Source of the DNA: Nitriliruptorales bacterium
GTDB taxonomy: Bacteria; Actinomycetota; Nitriliruptoria; Euzebyales; Egibacteraceae
Length of the DNA: 47,857 nt
Assembly (NCBI GenBank): GCA_009377835.1
Contig: WHTG01000004.1
Coordinates: 1 to 47,857, forward strand
Direction: 5' to 3'
Positions within the stretch are counted from its first letter, which is position 1. Every line of letters starts with the position of its first letter. The notes beneath the pieces were generated by a model, which was given only the letters and a program-made list of their open reading frames with translations, made no database searches and was not told where the DNA came from. The position numbers and the translations under genes were made by a program. Positions 31,080 to 41,997 of this stretch are shown piece after piece.

Positions 31080-33394
31080 GTGGAATCCCCCGCCGACGCG
31101 CGGCGTTCGTGACGGCTCAGTCGCCCCGCCACGACGAGGCTGGAGATGCCCAGCGCGGCGGTTACCAGGACGACGATCTCTCCCAGGGTGTCCAGCGCGC
31201 GGAAGTCGACCAGTATCACGTTGACGATGTTGCGGCCGTGCCCCTCCGGAAGGGCCCGAGCGACGTACTCCTGACTGACGGGCGCGGCGGTGCGGGCACC
31301 CGCCGTGACCAGCGAGAAGGCGAACACCGCCAGCCCCACCAGCGCGGCCGTCGAGAAACGCACGACCCGGTCGATGCGCTGCGGGCGGTGGCCGAACCGC
31401 GACGGCAGGTGCCTGAGCACCAGGACGAAGATCACCAGCGACAGCGTCTCGATGAGCATCTGCGTCAGCGCGAGGTCCGGAGCGCCGTGCAGGACGAACA
31501 GCGCGGCGACGCTGTACCCGACCGCCCCCAGCAGCAGCACGGCGGTGAACCGGCGCGAGGCGAAAGCGATCGTCGTCGCGGCGGCCGCCGCCAGCAGGCA
31601 GATGCCGATCTGGAGCCAGCTTCCGATCGTGTACGTCGCGGTGGGCCATTCGCCGTCTGCCACGAGTACCGCGCCCGGCAAGGTCACGGCCGTGAGGAGA
31701 ATGACCATGAGATACAGGGGCAGTGATCCGTTCTGCACCACGCCGGTGGTCCGCCTCGCAACAGCCAGTACTCCGCGCCAGGTCGCGTCGTAGCCGCCGC
31801 TCGCCGAGGGCGCGCGCGGTGCAGCAGCCTGCCACCGCTCGACTCGGGCGCGAGACGCGTGCAGCGCAGCTCCGCCGGCGACCGCGACCGCCGACAACCC
31901 GAGCGCCACGGTGAGGCCGTGCCACAGGGACAGGTGGTACGTCTCCCACTCCGGGTGGGCAGCAGTCGCAGCAGCGTTCACCAGCGCGTCCACGAGCAGC
32001 GGCGCCACCCCCATGAGGAGGCTCGCGGCGGAGAGCAGCGCGGCGGGAGCGACCAGGATGAGTCGTTCGCGGGGCACGACGGCCGCCGCCCGGGGACCTG
32101 CAAACACACCCCGGACGAACCGCAGGCTGTAGGCCACCGTGAGCGCCGAGCCGACGACGATGCCGGTGACGGCAAGGGGGCCGGTGAGGCCGAGCTCGCC
32201 GGCGAGCACTCCTTCGTACGCCGCCTCTTTCGCGATGAAGCCCAGTAGTGGTGGTAACCCGGCCATCGACGCGGCCGCCACGCAGGAGACGGAGAACGCC
32301 ACCGGCATCCGATGCCGAAGGCCGCTCAGCTCGCGGATGTCGCGGGTGCCCGTCTGCACGTCGACGGCGCCGACCACCATGAACAGAGCGCCTTTGAACA
32401 ACCCGTGGGCGACGATGAGCGTGGTCGCCGCGAAGGTGGCGTCGGGCGTCCCGAGCCCGAACATCACGACCATGAACCCCAGTTGGCTCACCGTCCCGTA
32501 GGCCAGCAGAAGTTTCGCGTCGTGCTGCCGCAGCGCGCGGTAGCCGCCGACGATCATCGTGGCGACGCCGACACCGACAACCAGGGGTCGCCATGCCGGC
32601 AGCAGTGCGAACGCCGGTGCGAAGCGTGCGATGACGTACACACCGGCCTTCACCATCGTCGCCGAGTGCAGGTACGCGCTGACGGGCGTCGGCGCAGCCA
32701 TGGCGGCCGGCAACCACGCATGGAACGGTACCTGCGCCGATTTGGTGAACGCGCCGACGAGCACGAGCGCGATGCCCCAGGCCGCCGCCTCTCCGCCAGG
32801 GGGGGCCGTCAGCAATCCAGACAGCGAGTACGTCCCCGCCGCCTCGGCCAGGACCACCAGGCCTCCAAGCAGCGCCAGTCCACCAGCTCCCGTCGTCAAC
32901 AGCGCCTGTGTTGCCGCACTGCGCGAGGCGGCCTCGCGGTGGTTCGTACCGATCAGCATGAACGACGTGATCGAGGTGAGCTCCCAGAACACGAACACGA
33001 GAATGACGTTGTCTGCCAGGACCAGTCCGAGCATGGCGCCGGCGAAGATGGTCAACCACGCTGCGAACCCCCCGACGTCACGTTTGGTCGCCGGGAAGTA
33101 GGCCGCCGCGTAGCCGAAGATCAGCGTCCCGATCCCGGACACCAGCAGCACCATCAGCAATGCGAACGCATCGAGCCTGAAGTCGCCGTTCAGCCCTGCT
33201 GTGGGAACCCAGGCGACGTGCACGTCCACGGCCTCTCCGCGCCCCACGACGGCGGATGCGTGCAGCAGTGCCCACACCGTCGCCGTCGCCGGCGCGACAG
33301 CGCACAGCAGGAGCACCCGCCGGCCAAGTCGCCGTGCCGCGATGGGGGCTGCGAGGGCAACCACTGCATGGAGGCCGAGTAGGGCGGCCGGCAC
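31076..33394 (-). CDS. mrpA: Mrp antiporter subunit A
   Basis: A 772-residue NuoL-like giant subunit. Glu138 in LVFVFWELTSITSFMLIG corresponds to the essential TM5 glutamate; KSAQVPFHAWLPAAMAAPTP covers TM7 and LLGFIAKEAAYEGV lies in the later part. The C-terminal third carries the DUF4040/MbhD-like stretch (LFVLHGAPDLALTQMLIETL) and an MbhE-like segment ending before the stop. GTG at 33394 has GGAG five bases upstream. It is the first gene of the mrpABCDEFG operon, 93 bases after yihY. The complex exchanges Na+ (or K+) for H+. Confidence 0.95.
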   Translation of the reverse strand: MPAALLGLHAVVALAAPIAARRLGRRVLLLCAVAPATATVWALLHASAVVGRGEAVDVHVAWVPTAGLNGDFRLDAFALLMVLLVSGIGTLIFGYAAAYFPATKRDVGGFAAWLTIFAGAMLGLVLADNVILVFVFWELTSITSFMLIGTNHREAASRSAATQALLTTGAGGLALLGGLVVLAEAAGTYSLSGLLTAPPGGEAAAWGIALVLVGAFTKSAQVPFHAWLPAAMAAPTPVSAYLHSATMVKAGVYVIARFAPAFALLPAWRPLVVGVGVATMIVGGYRALRQHDAKLLLAYGTVSQLGFMVVMFGLGTPDATFAATTLIVAHGLFKGALFMVVGAVDVQTGTRDIRELSGLRHRMPVAFSVSCVAAASMAGLPPLLGFIAKEAAYEGVLAGELGLTGPLAVTGIVVGSALTVAYSLRFVRGVFAGPRAAAVVPRERLILVAPAALLSAASLLMGVAPLLVDALVNAAATAAHPEWETYHLSLWHGLTVALGLSAVAVAGGAALHASRARVERWQAAAPRAPSASGGYDATWRGVLAVARRTTGVVQNGSLPLYLMVILLTAVTLPGAVLVADGEWPTATYTIGSWLQIGICLLAAAAATTIAFASRRFTAVLLLGAVGYSVAALFVLHGAPDLALTQMLIETLSLVIFVLVLRHLPSRFGHRPQRIDRVVRFSTAALVGLAVFAFSLVTAGARTAAPVSQEYVARALPEGHGRNIVNVILVDFRALDTLGEIVVLVTAALGISSLVVAGRLSRHERRASAGDST

Positions 33395-33487
33395 GTGAAC
33401 TCCGAGTCAGGCGACAGACAGATCAGGTGGTGGGTGCCGACCAGACTTCCCGGCGCTCCTCACCCGCATCGCGGGAACGGGGCCAAC

Positions 33488-34696
33488 TTAGCGCCGGGAT
33501 CGCCTGCGGGCGAACCCCAGGAACACAGCCGCCGCCATGAATGCCGCGGCGAGGGTGCCAAGCGCGCGTGACTGCGCCGCAGCGGCGGGACCGCTGCCCG
33601 CGTCACGACCTGCGGACAGGCTCGGCGGTGGCTCGGGCACCGACGGCACGGCCGGGTGGTCGCCCGGTGGCTCCACCGTGTGGGCGGTCTTCTCCGTCTG
33701 GACGAGCGTCGCCTCGGGCGCCTCCGGATGTGGGGGGATCATCGCGGCCGTTCCGCCCGGCGCCGCGAATCCCGCTCCTTCGCCCACCCGCGTGTACAAC
33801 GCCCGCGCCCGCTCGACCTCCGCGTTGAACTCTGCGCCAACCAGGATCACCAGCATGGAGATCTGCAGCCAGATCAGCATGATCGCCACACCCGCGATGG
33901 TCCCGTAGGCCCGGTCGTAGTTCGATGCGGTCTGGGCGTAGAAGGTGAACCCGCCTGAGGCGACCAGCCAGCCGACCACACCCAGAACCGCACCTGGTGA
34001 GATCCACAACCACGACGGGTGGCTACGGTTGGGGCCGATCCAGTAGACGAACGCGAACAGCAGCACCAGCACGCCAAGCGCCAGCACGAACCGCGCCGCC
34101 GCCAGCACCCACTTGAACGGAGCGGGAACATCGCCGAGGAGCGCCGTCTGGATCTGCGGGCCGAGGATCAGCAGCGCGACGATGCCCAACAGGGCCGCCA
34201 GCAGGGCGACTGTCAGGGCGAGCGCGATGAGGCGCTGGCGGACGAACTTGCGCGTCTCGTCGACGTCGTACGCCCGGGACAGCGCCTTCATCAGCGACAC
34301 GGCCGCTCCAGTCGCTGCCCACAGACCCGCCGCGACACCGATCAGGGCGGCGAGACCGGCGACGCTCTTCTTTCCTTCCACGATGTCGGTGAGCGGCTGT
34401 TTCATCACCTCAATGGCCCGGGGCGGAAGGAACCCGCTCGCCGACTCCAACCACGTCTGCATCTCAGCGGGCGTCGTGACGATGCTGAATACCGCCACGC
34501 CTGCGAACAGCGCCGGGAACAGGGCGAGGAAGATCTTGAAGGCGACCCCGGCAGCCAGCCCCGGGACGTCGTCGCGCTTGATCTCCGCCAGCGACCGCTT
34601 GAGCGCCCCAAGGTAGGCGTCACGATCCAGGTCCGTCGGATCGTCGGGTACTGCAACAGCCGGCCCGGCGTCGTTGGTCGCCATGCGCCAAGACAT
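33488..34696 (-). CDS. YihY/BrkB-like inner membrane protein
   Basis: A 402-residue protein of the YihY/virulence factor BrkB family with about six membrane helices. Typical stretches are DVPGLAAGVAFKIFLALFPA, SLMKALSRAYDVDETRKFVR, and SNYDRAYGTIAGVAIMLIWL followed by ILVGAEFNAEVER. A proline-rich cytoplasmic tail (about 325-380) precedes a last hydrophobic segment and RRRSRR. The function of the family is not settled despite early naming as RNase BN. ATG at 34696 is used; another ATG four codons later is possible. It follows mutY by 26 bases. Confidence 0.9.
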   Translation of the reverse strand: MSWRMATNDAGPAVAVPDDPTDLDRDAYLGALKRSLAEIKRDDVPGLAAGVAFKIFLALFPALFAGVAVFSIVTTPAEMQTWLESASGFLPPRAIEVMKQPLTDIVEGKKSVAGLAALIGVAAGLWAATGAAVSLMKALSRAYDVDETRKFVRQRLIALALTVALLAALLGIVALLILGPQIQTALLGDVPAPFKWVLAAARFVLALGVLVLLFAFVYWIGPNRSHPSWLWISPGAVLGVVGWLVASGGFTFYAQTASNYDRAYGTIAGVAIMLIWLQISMLVILVGAEFNAEVERARALYTRVGEGAGFAAPGGTAAMIPPHPEAPEATLVQTEKTAHTVEPPGDHPAVPSVPEPPPSLSAGRDAGSGPAAAAQSRALGTLAAAFMAAAVFLGFARRRSRR

Positions 34697-34722
34697 GCCC
34701 CCGACCCACGCCTGTGGAAACG

Positions 34723-35592
34723 TCAGGCGGGCAGGCGCAAAGTGTCGCCATGCCACTGGGCGAGCCCGTCCGCGACGAGGCCGTCTGCAACGTCCCGAGC
34801 CGCAGCCGCACTGTCGACCGCCGCCGCTCCGGGAAGGTCGCGCTCCGGCAGAGCGTGAAGGCGCAGAGCGTCGAGGAGCCGGCCCCGGTGGTAGCGGTTG
34901 GACCCTGCGAACGGCTTCGCCCCGCGTTTCGCCGTCACAGGGTCGTCTCCCCCGCGGGCGGACCACGTGCACGTGCTGCGCACCGGACATCCTTCACAAC
35001 GCGGAGCGCCGCTGGTGCAGTGGGTCGCGCCGAGGTCCATCAGGGCGGCACTCCAGTCGCGCGCCCTGCCCTTCGGTACCAGTTCATCTGCCGCCGCCTG
35101 CAGCGCCGCCCCCCGCACCGGCGCTTCGCCGAGCGCACGCGCGATCACCCGCGCGACGTTGGTGTCCACCGGTGCCGTAGGACGGGAGAAGGCGAACGCC
35201 AGGACGGCGCGGGCGGTGTAGGCGCCGATGCCGGGAAGCGCCTGCAGCGCGGTGAGCTCCGCGGGGACCTCACCCTGGTGGCCTTCCACGATCATGCGCG
35301 CAGCCCTGTGCAGCGCGATCGCCCGGCGGTTGTAGCCCAGACCCCGCCACATCCTGACGACCTCGGCAACCGGCGCCGCGGCCAGGGTCGCGGCATCGGG
35401 AAACCGGACCATGAACTCGCCGTACTTGGGGACCACACGGGACACCTGTGTCTGCTGCAGCATGACCTCGCTGACGAGCACGGCGAAGGGATCGTCGATG
35501 TCTCGCCACGGGAGGTCGCGGCGGTGGTCGCCGTACCACACCAGCACAGCGTCCTGGAACGCTCCGGCAGCCGGCACGTTCGGTCTGCTCAA
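34723..35592 (-). CDS. mutY: A/G-specific adenine DNA glycosylase MutY
   Basis: A 289-residue base-excision repair enzyme removing adenine opposite 8-oxoguanine. Glu42 in [13 protein letters not shown], the helix-hairpin-helix [12 protein letters not shown] with catalytic Asp143 ([10 protein letters not shown]) and the iron-sulfur ligands Cys192, Cys199, Cys202 and Cys208 are intact. The C-terminal NUDIX-like 8-oxoG recognition domain is shortened, as in other actinobacterial MutY. The start is uncertain: TTG at 35592 overlaps the nucS stop (TTGA); a GTG at 35577 is the alternative. It lies in a repair operon with udg and nucS. Confidence 0.92.
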   Translation of the reverse strand: MSRPNVPAAGAFQDAVLVWYGDHRRDLPWRDIDDPFAVLVSEVMLQQTQVSRVVPKYGEFMVRFPDAATLAAAPVAEVVRMWRGLGYNRRAIALHRAARMIVEGHQGEVPAELTALQALPGIGAYTARAVLAFAFSRPTAPVDTNVARVIARALGEAPVRGAALQAAADELVPKGRARDWSAALMDLGATHCTSGAPRCEGCPVRSTCTWSARGGDDPVTAKRGAKPFAGSNRYHRGRLLDALRLHALPERDLPGAAAVDSAAAARDVADGLVADGLAQWHGDTLRLPA

Positions 35593-36248
35593 AAGAGCTT
35601 CAACTCGTGCGACTCCACACCGCGCAGCCGGTCGTAGTCGACTTCCACGCAGCCGATCCCGCGATCCTGGGCCAGCACTCTGGCCTGCGGCCTGATCTGC
35701 TGCGCTGCGAGCATCCCCCGCACCGGCTGCAGCAGCGGATCGCGGTTCAGCCGCTCCAGATACCGCGTCAACTGCTCGACCCCGTCGATCTCGCCCCGCC
35801 GCTTGATCTCGATGGCCACCGCCCGCCCTTGCGCGTCGCGGCACAGCAGGTCAACCGGCCCCAGTGCCGTCGGGTACTCGCGCCGCACCAGCACCAGCTC
35901 CTCGCCCAGCTCGCGCGGATTGGCAGCCAGCAGTTCCTGCAGGTGCGCCTCGACACCGTCCTTCGCTAGCCCCGGGTCCTCGCCGCAGTCGTGGGTGGTG
36001 TCGAGGTGAACGTCCTCCAGGTTGATCGTCAGGGTCTCCCCCTTTGGATTGGTCACGGTCCACGTCCGCTCGTGTTCCACCAGGACGTTCGGGGCGTTCA
36101 TCCAGTTGAGCGGCTTGTAGGCGCCGCCGTCGGCATGGATCGCGACGCAGCCATCAGCTTTGACCATGATCAGACGCACCGCGCTGGGCAGGTGAGCATT
36201 CAGCCGGCCCGCGTAGTCCACGGTGCATCGGGCGAGGACCAGACGCAT
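35589..36248 (-). CDS. nucS: mismatch-specific endonuclease NucS/EndoMS
   Basis: A 219-residue nuclease of the non-canonical mismatch repair pathway used by Actinobacteria and Archaea lacking MutS/MutL. The N-terminal dimerisation and DNA-binding domain begins [16 protein letters not shown]. The RecB-like catalytic residues are Asp133 (GPVDLLC), Glu147 and Lys149 (AIEIKRRGE), with Gln159 in [10 protein letters not shown]. The last residues ELKLF resemble a beta-clamp binding motif. ATG at 36248 matches the family start. It lies 48 bases after udg and overlaps the mutY start. Confidence 0.95.
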   Translation of the reverse strand: MRLVLARCTVDYAGRLNAHLPSAVRLIMVKADGCVAIHADGGAYKPLNWMNAPNVLVEHERTWTVTNPKGETLTINLEDVHLDTTHDCGEDPGLAKDGVEAHLQELLAANPRELGEELVLVRREYPTALGPVDLLCRDAQGRAVAIEIKRRGEIDGVEQLTRYLERLNRDPLLQPVRGMLAAQQIRPQARVLAQDRGIGCVEVDYDRLRGVESHELKLF

Positions 36249-36296
36249 AGCGCCACGGTACGCCATGCACGCGCTGCCAGCCTCGCCGACCGAGTC

Positions 36297-36896
36297 TCAC
36301 CTACCGCCACTGAAGGGCTGCGGCAGCAATCCCGCCAGCACTGCCGCACGCTGCAGATCCGCGGCGAAGGGATCCCGCTGTGACGGGAAGCGCATCGCCG
36401 CCGCGGGGTGGTACGTCACGACCAACGCCTGCTCCGGGCCGAGGGGGTAGACCTGTCCGCGCAGTTCGCCGACCTTTGCCATCGCGGTGGTGCGCTCGGG
36501 GTGCAGCCTGGCCGCCGCCGTTCCCCCCATTGCGAGGACGACACGCGGACGGATGAGTGCAAGCTGCCGATCCAGGTAGGACGCGCAGGCGGCCACCTCG
36601 TCCGGCCGGGGGGTGCGGTTGCGCGGCGGCCGGCATTTGTTCACCGATGAGATGAACACCTGCTCGCGCGTGAGATCCAACAACGCGAGTTGTGTGTCCA
36701 GGAAGCGTCCTGCCATCCCCTGAAACGGCTGCCCCGTCTGGTCCTCAGCGCGTCCTGGGGCCTCTCCGACGAGGACCAACGGCGCCCGCGGATCACCCTG
36801 TCCCGGGACGGCGTTGGTGCGCGTCGCCGCCAATCTGCACCGTGTGCAGCCGCGCACCTGCTCCGCGACGCGGCCCAGGGAATCGTCGGTCGACAC
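36297..36896 (-). CDS. uracil-DNA glycosylase, family 4, iron-sulfur
   Basis: A 199-residue uracil-DNA glycosylase. GEAPG at 44-48 (active-site loop), GQPFQGMAGRFLD, and HPAAAMR at 163-169 are family 4 motifs. Four iron-sulfur cysteines are in place: Cys17, Cys20, Cys88 and Cys104. The start is taken as GTG at 36896, because GGGG-rich ribosome binding sequence lies six bases upstream and the family usually begins about 15 residues before the first Cys; an ATG at 36926 is possible. It is the first enzyme of the udg-nucS-mutY row and removes uracil from deaminated cytosine. Confidence 0.9.
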   Translation of the reverse strand: MSTDDSLGRVAEQVRGCTRCRLAATRTNAVPGQGDPRAPLVLVGEAPGRAEDQTGQPFQGMAGRFLDTQLALLDLTREQVFISSVNKCRPPRNRTPRPDEVAACASYLDRQLALIRPRVVLAMGGTAAARLHPERTTAMAKVGELRGQVYPLGPEQALVVTYHPAAAMRFPSQRDPFAADLQRAAVLAGLLPQPFSGGR

Positions 36897-36925
36897 GTCT
36901 GGCCCCCTACCCCTTCTCAGCGGCA

Positions 36926-37018
36926 TCACGCGGCCATCTGTCGGGGGTTGGGTGAGTTTCCAACCTGGAAGCAGGCAACGTCGCGCGAGCGCACCCTGTC
37001 TGTGGCGTACGCCGTCAT
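36926..37018 (-). CDS. possible 30-residue leader ORF upstream of the glycosylase
   Basis: An ORF starting MTAYATDRVRSRDVACFQVG has GAGG eight bases before its ATG. Its TGA overlaps the alternative glycosylase ATG at 36926 (TGATG). It has no known family. It could be a translated leader that couples to or regulates the glycosylase, or a chance frame. Confidence 0.35.
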   Translation of the reverse strand: MTAYATDRVRSRDVACFQVGNSPNPRQMAA

Positions 37019-37050
37019 AGCGGGTCCCTCTTCGGTCGCCGTTGCAGCAG

Positions 37051-37072
37051 GCCGAAACGTCGAGATTTCGGC
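37051..37072. other. hairpin beyond the clpC terminator
   Basis: A perfect seven-base-pair stem (GCCGAAA / TTTCGGC) with an eight-base loop lies just after the T-rich tail of the clpC terminator, on the side of the uracil glycosylase gene. It may be a back-up terminator or part of the leader of the repair operon. Confidence 0.4.
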
Positions 37073-37074
37073 GA

Positions 37075-37111
37075 AGAAAAAGCAAAGACCCGGTGCCTCT
37101 GCACCGGGTCT
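37075..37111 (-). terminator. rho-independent terminator downstream of clpC
   Basis: A perfect 11-base-pair stem (AGACCCGGTGC / GCACCGGGTCT, 37086-37111) with a four-base loop is followed on the minus strand by a T-rich run (TTGCTTTTTC). It is the strongest intrinsic terminator in the window and closes the clpC transcription unit about 190 bases after the stop codon. Confidence 0.88.
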
Positions 37112-37302
37112 GCCCTGGTGACTACGACTGGTGGCCCTTGCAGCCGTCCCAGCCGAGTCGTTCGGCGCCCCTCGGGGGATTGGTGGTCTCTTGTCGACCA
37201 GCCGCCCCCTTTGCCGAGAAGCGCCGACGTCTATTTTCAGCTCACGCCGAACACGTCCTTGCCCTCAAATGGTACCCGTCGAAACGCGGGATGCCACCGT
37301 TC
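37112..37302 (-). other. long untranslated stretch between clpC and its terminator
   Basis: About 190 bases lie between the clpC stop and the terminator. No convincing gene is present; only a 22-codon frame overlaps the clpC stop. Short self-complementary GC blocks (for example CCCCCGAGGGG around 37171-37181, read on the minus strand) suggest structure. The stretch would be transcribed as a 3' tail of the clpC mRNA or as a separate small RNA. Confidence 0.4.
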
Positions 37303-39816
<2,514 letters not shown>

Positions 39817-40061
39817 CTGCTGCCCCCTGATGGGTGCTGTTTGATGACTGTATCACCGCCCTGTAGGCCCTCCGCGGGCAATCCGGACGGTTCGACGGTC
39901 GCTACTAGGGGTCCAAAAACGGGTCGGCACGAGACGGACGGGCCCCCTACCAATTGCCTGGGGGTGGAGTCCCAAACGCCCAAGCGACCCTGAACGTTCC
40001 CTTGGAGTATCGGCGTGCGATGCGCGTCCCTGAGCGGCCGCCCTCGGTGACTCAACGGTAC
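39817..40061 (-). other. upstream region of clpC
   Basis: About 245 bases with no supported gene. A frame of 116 codons exists on the minus strand but has no ribosome binding site or recognisable sequence. A -10-like TACAGT lies about 30 bases before the clpC start, without a matching -35. No known heat-shock operator is visible. Confidence 0.4.
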
Positions 40062-40083
40062 CTGCGACCGAGCCTCGTCGCAG
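40062..40083 (-). terminator. hairpin after lysS
   Basis: A perfect seven-base-pair stem (CTGCGAC / GTCGCAG) with an eight-base loop lies 13 bases after the lysS stop. No T-run follows, so termination would be weak or factor-assisted. Confidence 0.45.
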
Positions 40084-40095
40084 CGGTCCGATCGG

Positions 40096-41619
40096 CTACG
40101 CCTGCTCGGGTCTCAGGGTCGGGAACAGGATGACGTCGCGGATCGTGTGCACGTCGGCGAGCAGCATGACCAACCGGTCGACCCCGATGCCCAAACCGCC
40201 CATCGGCGGCATTCCGAACTCCATCGCCCGAAGGTATTCCTCGTCGACGACCATTGCCTCTTCGTCTCCGGCGGCCTTCGCCCGCGCCTGCGCTTCGAAG
40301 CGCTCACGCTGGTCGAGCGGATCGGTGAGTTCGGAGAACGCGTTCGCCAGTTCCCGACCGTTGACGATCAGTTCGAAGCGCTCCGCCACGTGAGGATTGG
40401 CGCGGTGGCGCCGTGCCAGCGGGCTGACTTCGAGCGGGTAGTCGATCACGAACGTCGGGTCCCACAGCGAGTGTTCGACAAGGTGCTCGTACAGCTCGAG
40501 CAGCAGCTTGCCGGTGCCCCATGCCTCGTCGACGTGCACACCGTGTCGCGAGCACACCTGGCGGACGTCGTTCAGCGGCGTGTCGTAGTCGAGGTCGTAA
40601 CGCTGCGTGGCCGCTCGCACGAGGTCGAGCAGGCTGCGGCGCGGCCATGTGCCGCCCAGATCCACCCTGCCGTCACCGTACGGCAGTTCAAGCGTGCCCA
40701 CCGCTTCCAGCGCCGCTCGCTGGACCAGGGCCTGCGTCAGGTCCATCACGTCGTGGTAGTCCGCGTACGCCTCATAGGACTCGAGCATCGTGAACTCGGG
40801 GTTGTGTCGCGGCGACAGCCCTTCGTTGCGGAACACGCGGCCGATCTCGTACACGCGCGGCAGCCCGCCTGCCACGAGTCGCTTGAGATGCAGCTCCTCG
40901 GCGATACGCAGGTACAGCGGGATGTCCAGCGCCTGGTGCTCGGTCGCGAACGGCCGGGCCAGGGCGCCACCGGGCACGTGGTGCAGCACCGGCGTCTCCA
41001 CCTCGAGGTATCCGCGTCCGTCGAGTTCAGAGCGCAGGGCGCGGATTACCAGCGAGCGGGTCCGGAACACGCGACGCGCCGCGGCGTTGACGGTCAGGTC
41101 GACCTCGCGCTGCCGAAAGCGCGTCTCGGTGTCCCGCAGGCCGTGCCACTTGTCGGGCAGGGGGCGCAACGACTTTCCGATCAGCGTGACCCGCTGCGCC
41201 TTGACTGACAGCTCCCCGCGCTTGGTACGGATGACAACCCCTTCGGCGCAGACCCAGTCCCCGACGTCGAGGTCGGCGACCCGCTCCATGGCCTCCTCGC
41301 CCAGGGCGTCCAGTTGCGCCATCACCTGCAGCTCGGCGTCGCCCTCGCGCAGCACGAGGAACACCAGTTTCCCGTGGCCACGCCGCATGACGAGGCGCCC
41401 GCCGACCGCGACCCGGTCCTCGGTCTCCTCGGCCGCGTCCAGACGGTCGGCGTAGGCGGCGACGATTGCCAGGAGCGAATGGGTGACCCTGACGCCGACG
41501 GGATACGGGTCGATGCCCTCGGCGCGGAGCCGCTCGAGCTTCGCGTGCCGCTCGGCCGACAGCCGGTCCCCGCGCTCCTCGCTGCCGTCGTTGTCCAGGA
41601 GTGGGTCCGTCGGCGTCAT
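40096..41619 (-). CDS. lysS: lysyl-tRNA synthetase, class II
   Basis: A 507-residue class II synthetase. The N-terminal OB-fold anticodon domain (about 60-165) precedes the catalytic domain. Motif 2 is RVFRNEGLSPRHNPEFTMLE, and motif 3 is GMPPMGGLGIGVDRLVMLL near the C-terminus. Length and domain order are standard for bacterial LysS. The neighbourhood coaX-lysS-clpC is the same as in Mycobacterium tuberculosis. A TAGCCT element nine bases before the ATG suggests a very short 5' leader. Confidence 0.97.
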   Translation of the reverse strand: MTPTDPLLDNDGSEERGDRLSAERHAKLERLRAEGIDPYPVGVRVTHSLLAIVAAYADRLDAAEETEDRVAVGGRLVMRRGHGKLVFLVLREGDAELQVMAQLDALGEEAMERVADLDVGDWVCAEGVVIRTKRGELSVKAQRVTLIGKSLRPLPDKWHGLRDTETRFRQREVDLTVNAAARRVFRTRSLVIRALRSELDGRGYLEVETPVLHHVPGGALARPFATEHQALDIPLYLRIAEELHLKRLVAGGLPRVYEIGRVFRNEGLSPRHNPEFTMLESYEAYADYHDVMDLTQALVQRAALEAVGTLELPYGDGRVDLGGTWPRRSLLDLVRAATQRYDLDYDTPLNDVRQVCSRHGVHVDEAWGTGKLLLELYEHLVEHSLWDPTFVIDYPLEVSPLARRHRANPHVAERFELIVNGRELANAFSELTDPLDQRERFEAQARAKAAGDEEAMVVDEEYLRAMEFGMPPMGGLGIGVDRLVMLLADVHTIRDVILFPTLRPEQA

Positions 41620-41628
41620 GGACCCGGC

Positions 41629-41658
41629 AGGCTAGCGGCGGTGCCGCAGCGGCGACAA
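41629..41658 (-). promoter_or_regulatory. candidate lysS promoter
   Basis: On the minus strand TTGTCG (41653-41658) and TAGCCT (41629-41634) are separated by 18 bases, and the ATG begins nine bases after the -10. No ribosome binding site is seen in the short leader. Confidence 0.4.
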
Positions 41659-41737
41659 TGCACAGGGCTCCGACTCCACGAAGGGTTGCCGTCAGATGCA
41701 TCGGGAAGGGTGCAGCCACCCGACACGGAGGTTCCAC

Positions 41738-41896
41738 ATGGCTACGCGCAAGAAGACGAAGGAAGGCAACCCTGCCAAGACCGCCGCGAAGGGCGCCGCG
41801 GCCTATTACGCCTTGAAGAAACTGTTCAAGGGCGCCTTCGTCGTAGCCGGCGCGGCGGCGGTCGCGAAGGTCCTGCGCGGCGACCGCGCCACGTAA
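41738..41896 (+). CDS. small basic protein with a hydrophobic helix
   Basis: A 52-residue protein starting MATRKKTKEGNPAKTAAKGA, followed by AYYALKKLFKGAFVVAGAAA, which could form one membrane-associated helix, and a basic end. A strong ribosome binding site (GGAGG, six bases before the ATG) supports translation. It is divergent from lysS and convergent with coaX. No family is recognised. The lysine-rich head and alanine/valine helix suggest nucleic acid or membrane contact, but this is speculation. Confidence 0.65.
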   Translation: MATRKKTKEGNPAKTAAKGAAAYYALKKLFKGAFVVAGAAAVAKVLRGDRAT

Positions 41897-41930
41897 GCGG
41901 GTTCGATCACTGTTGCCCGGCCAGCCGGCC

Positions 41931-41952
41931 GTGAGGAAGAGGTGTTCCTCAC
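41931..41952. terminator. hairpin between convergent small ORF and coaX
   Basis: A perfect eight-base-pair stem (GTGAGGAA / TTCCTCAC) with a six-base loop lies midway between the two convergent stops; a second GC palindrome (GCCGGC repeated) follows. It is a reasonable bidirectional terminator candidate, although no T-run is present. Confidence 0.5.
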
Positions 41953-41997
41953 CGGTGCCGGCGGCGCCGGCTGCGGCAGGTGGGGTTTCGCTGTCTG

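Noticed and set aside
39817-40061. ClgR- or HspR-type operator before clpC
   Set aside because: CGCTTGGGCG is one base too short for the ClgR spacing, and only a half-site resembling the HspR repeat is found.
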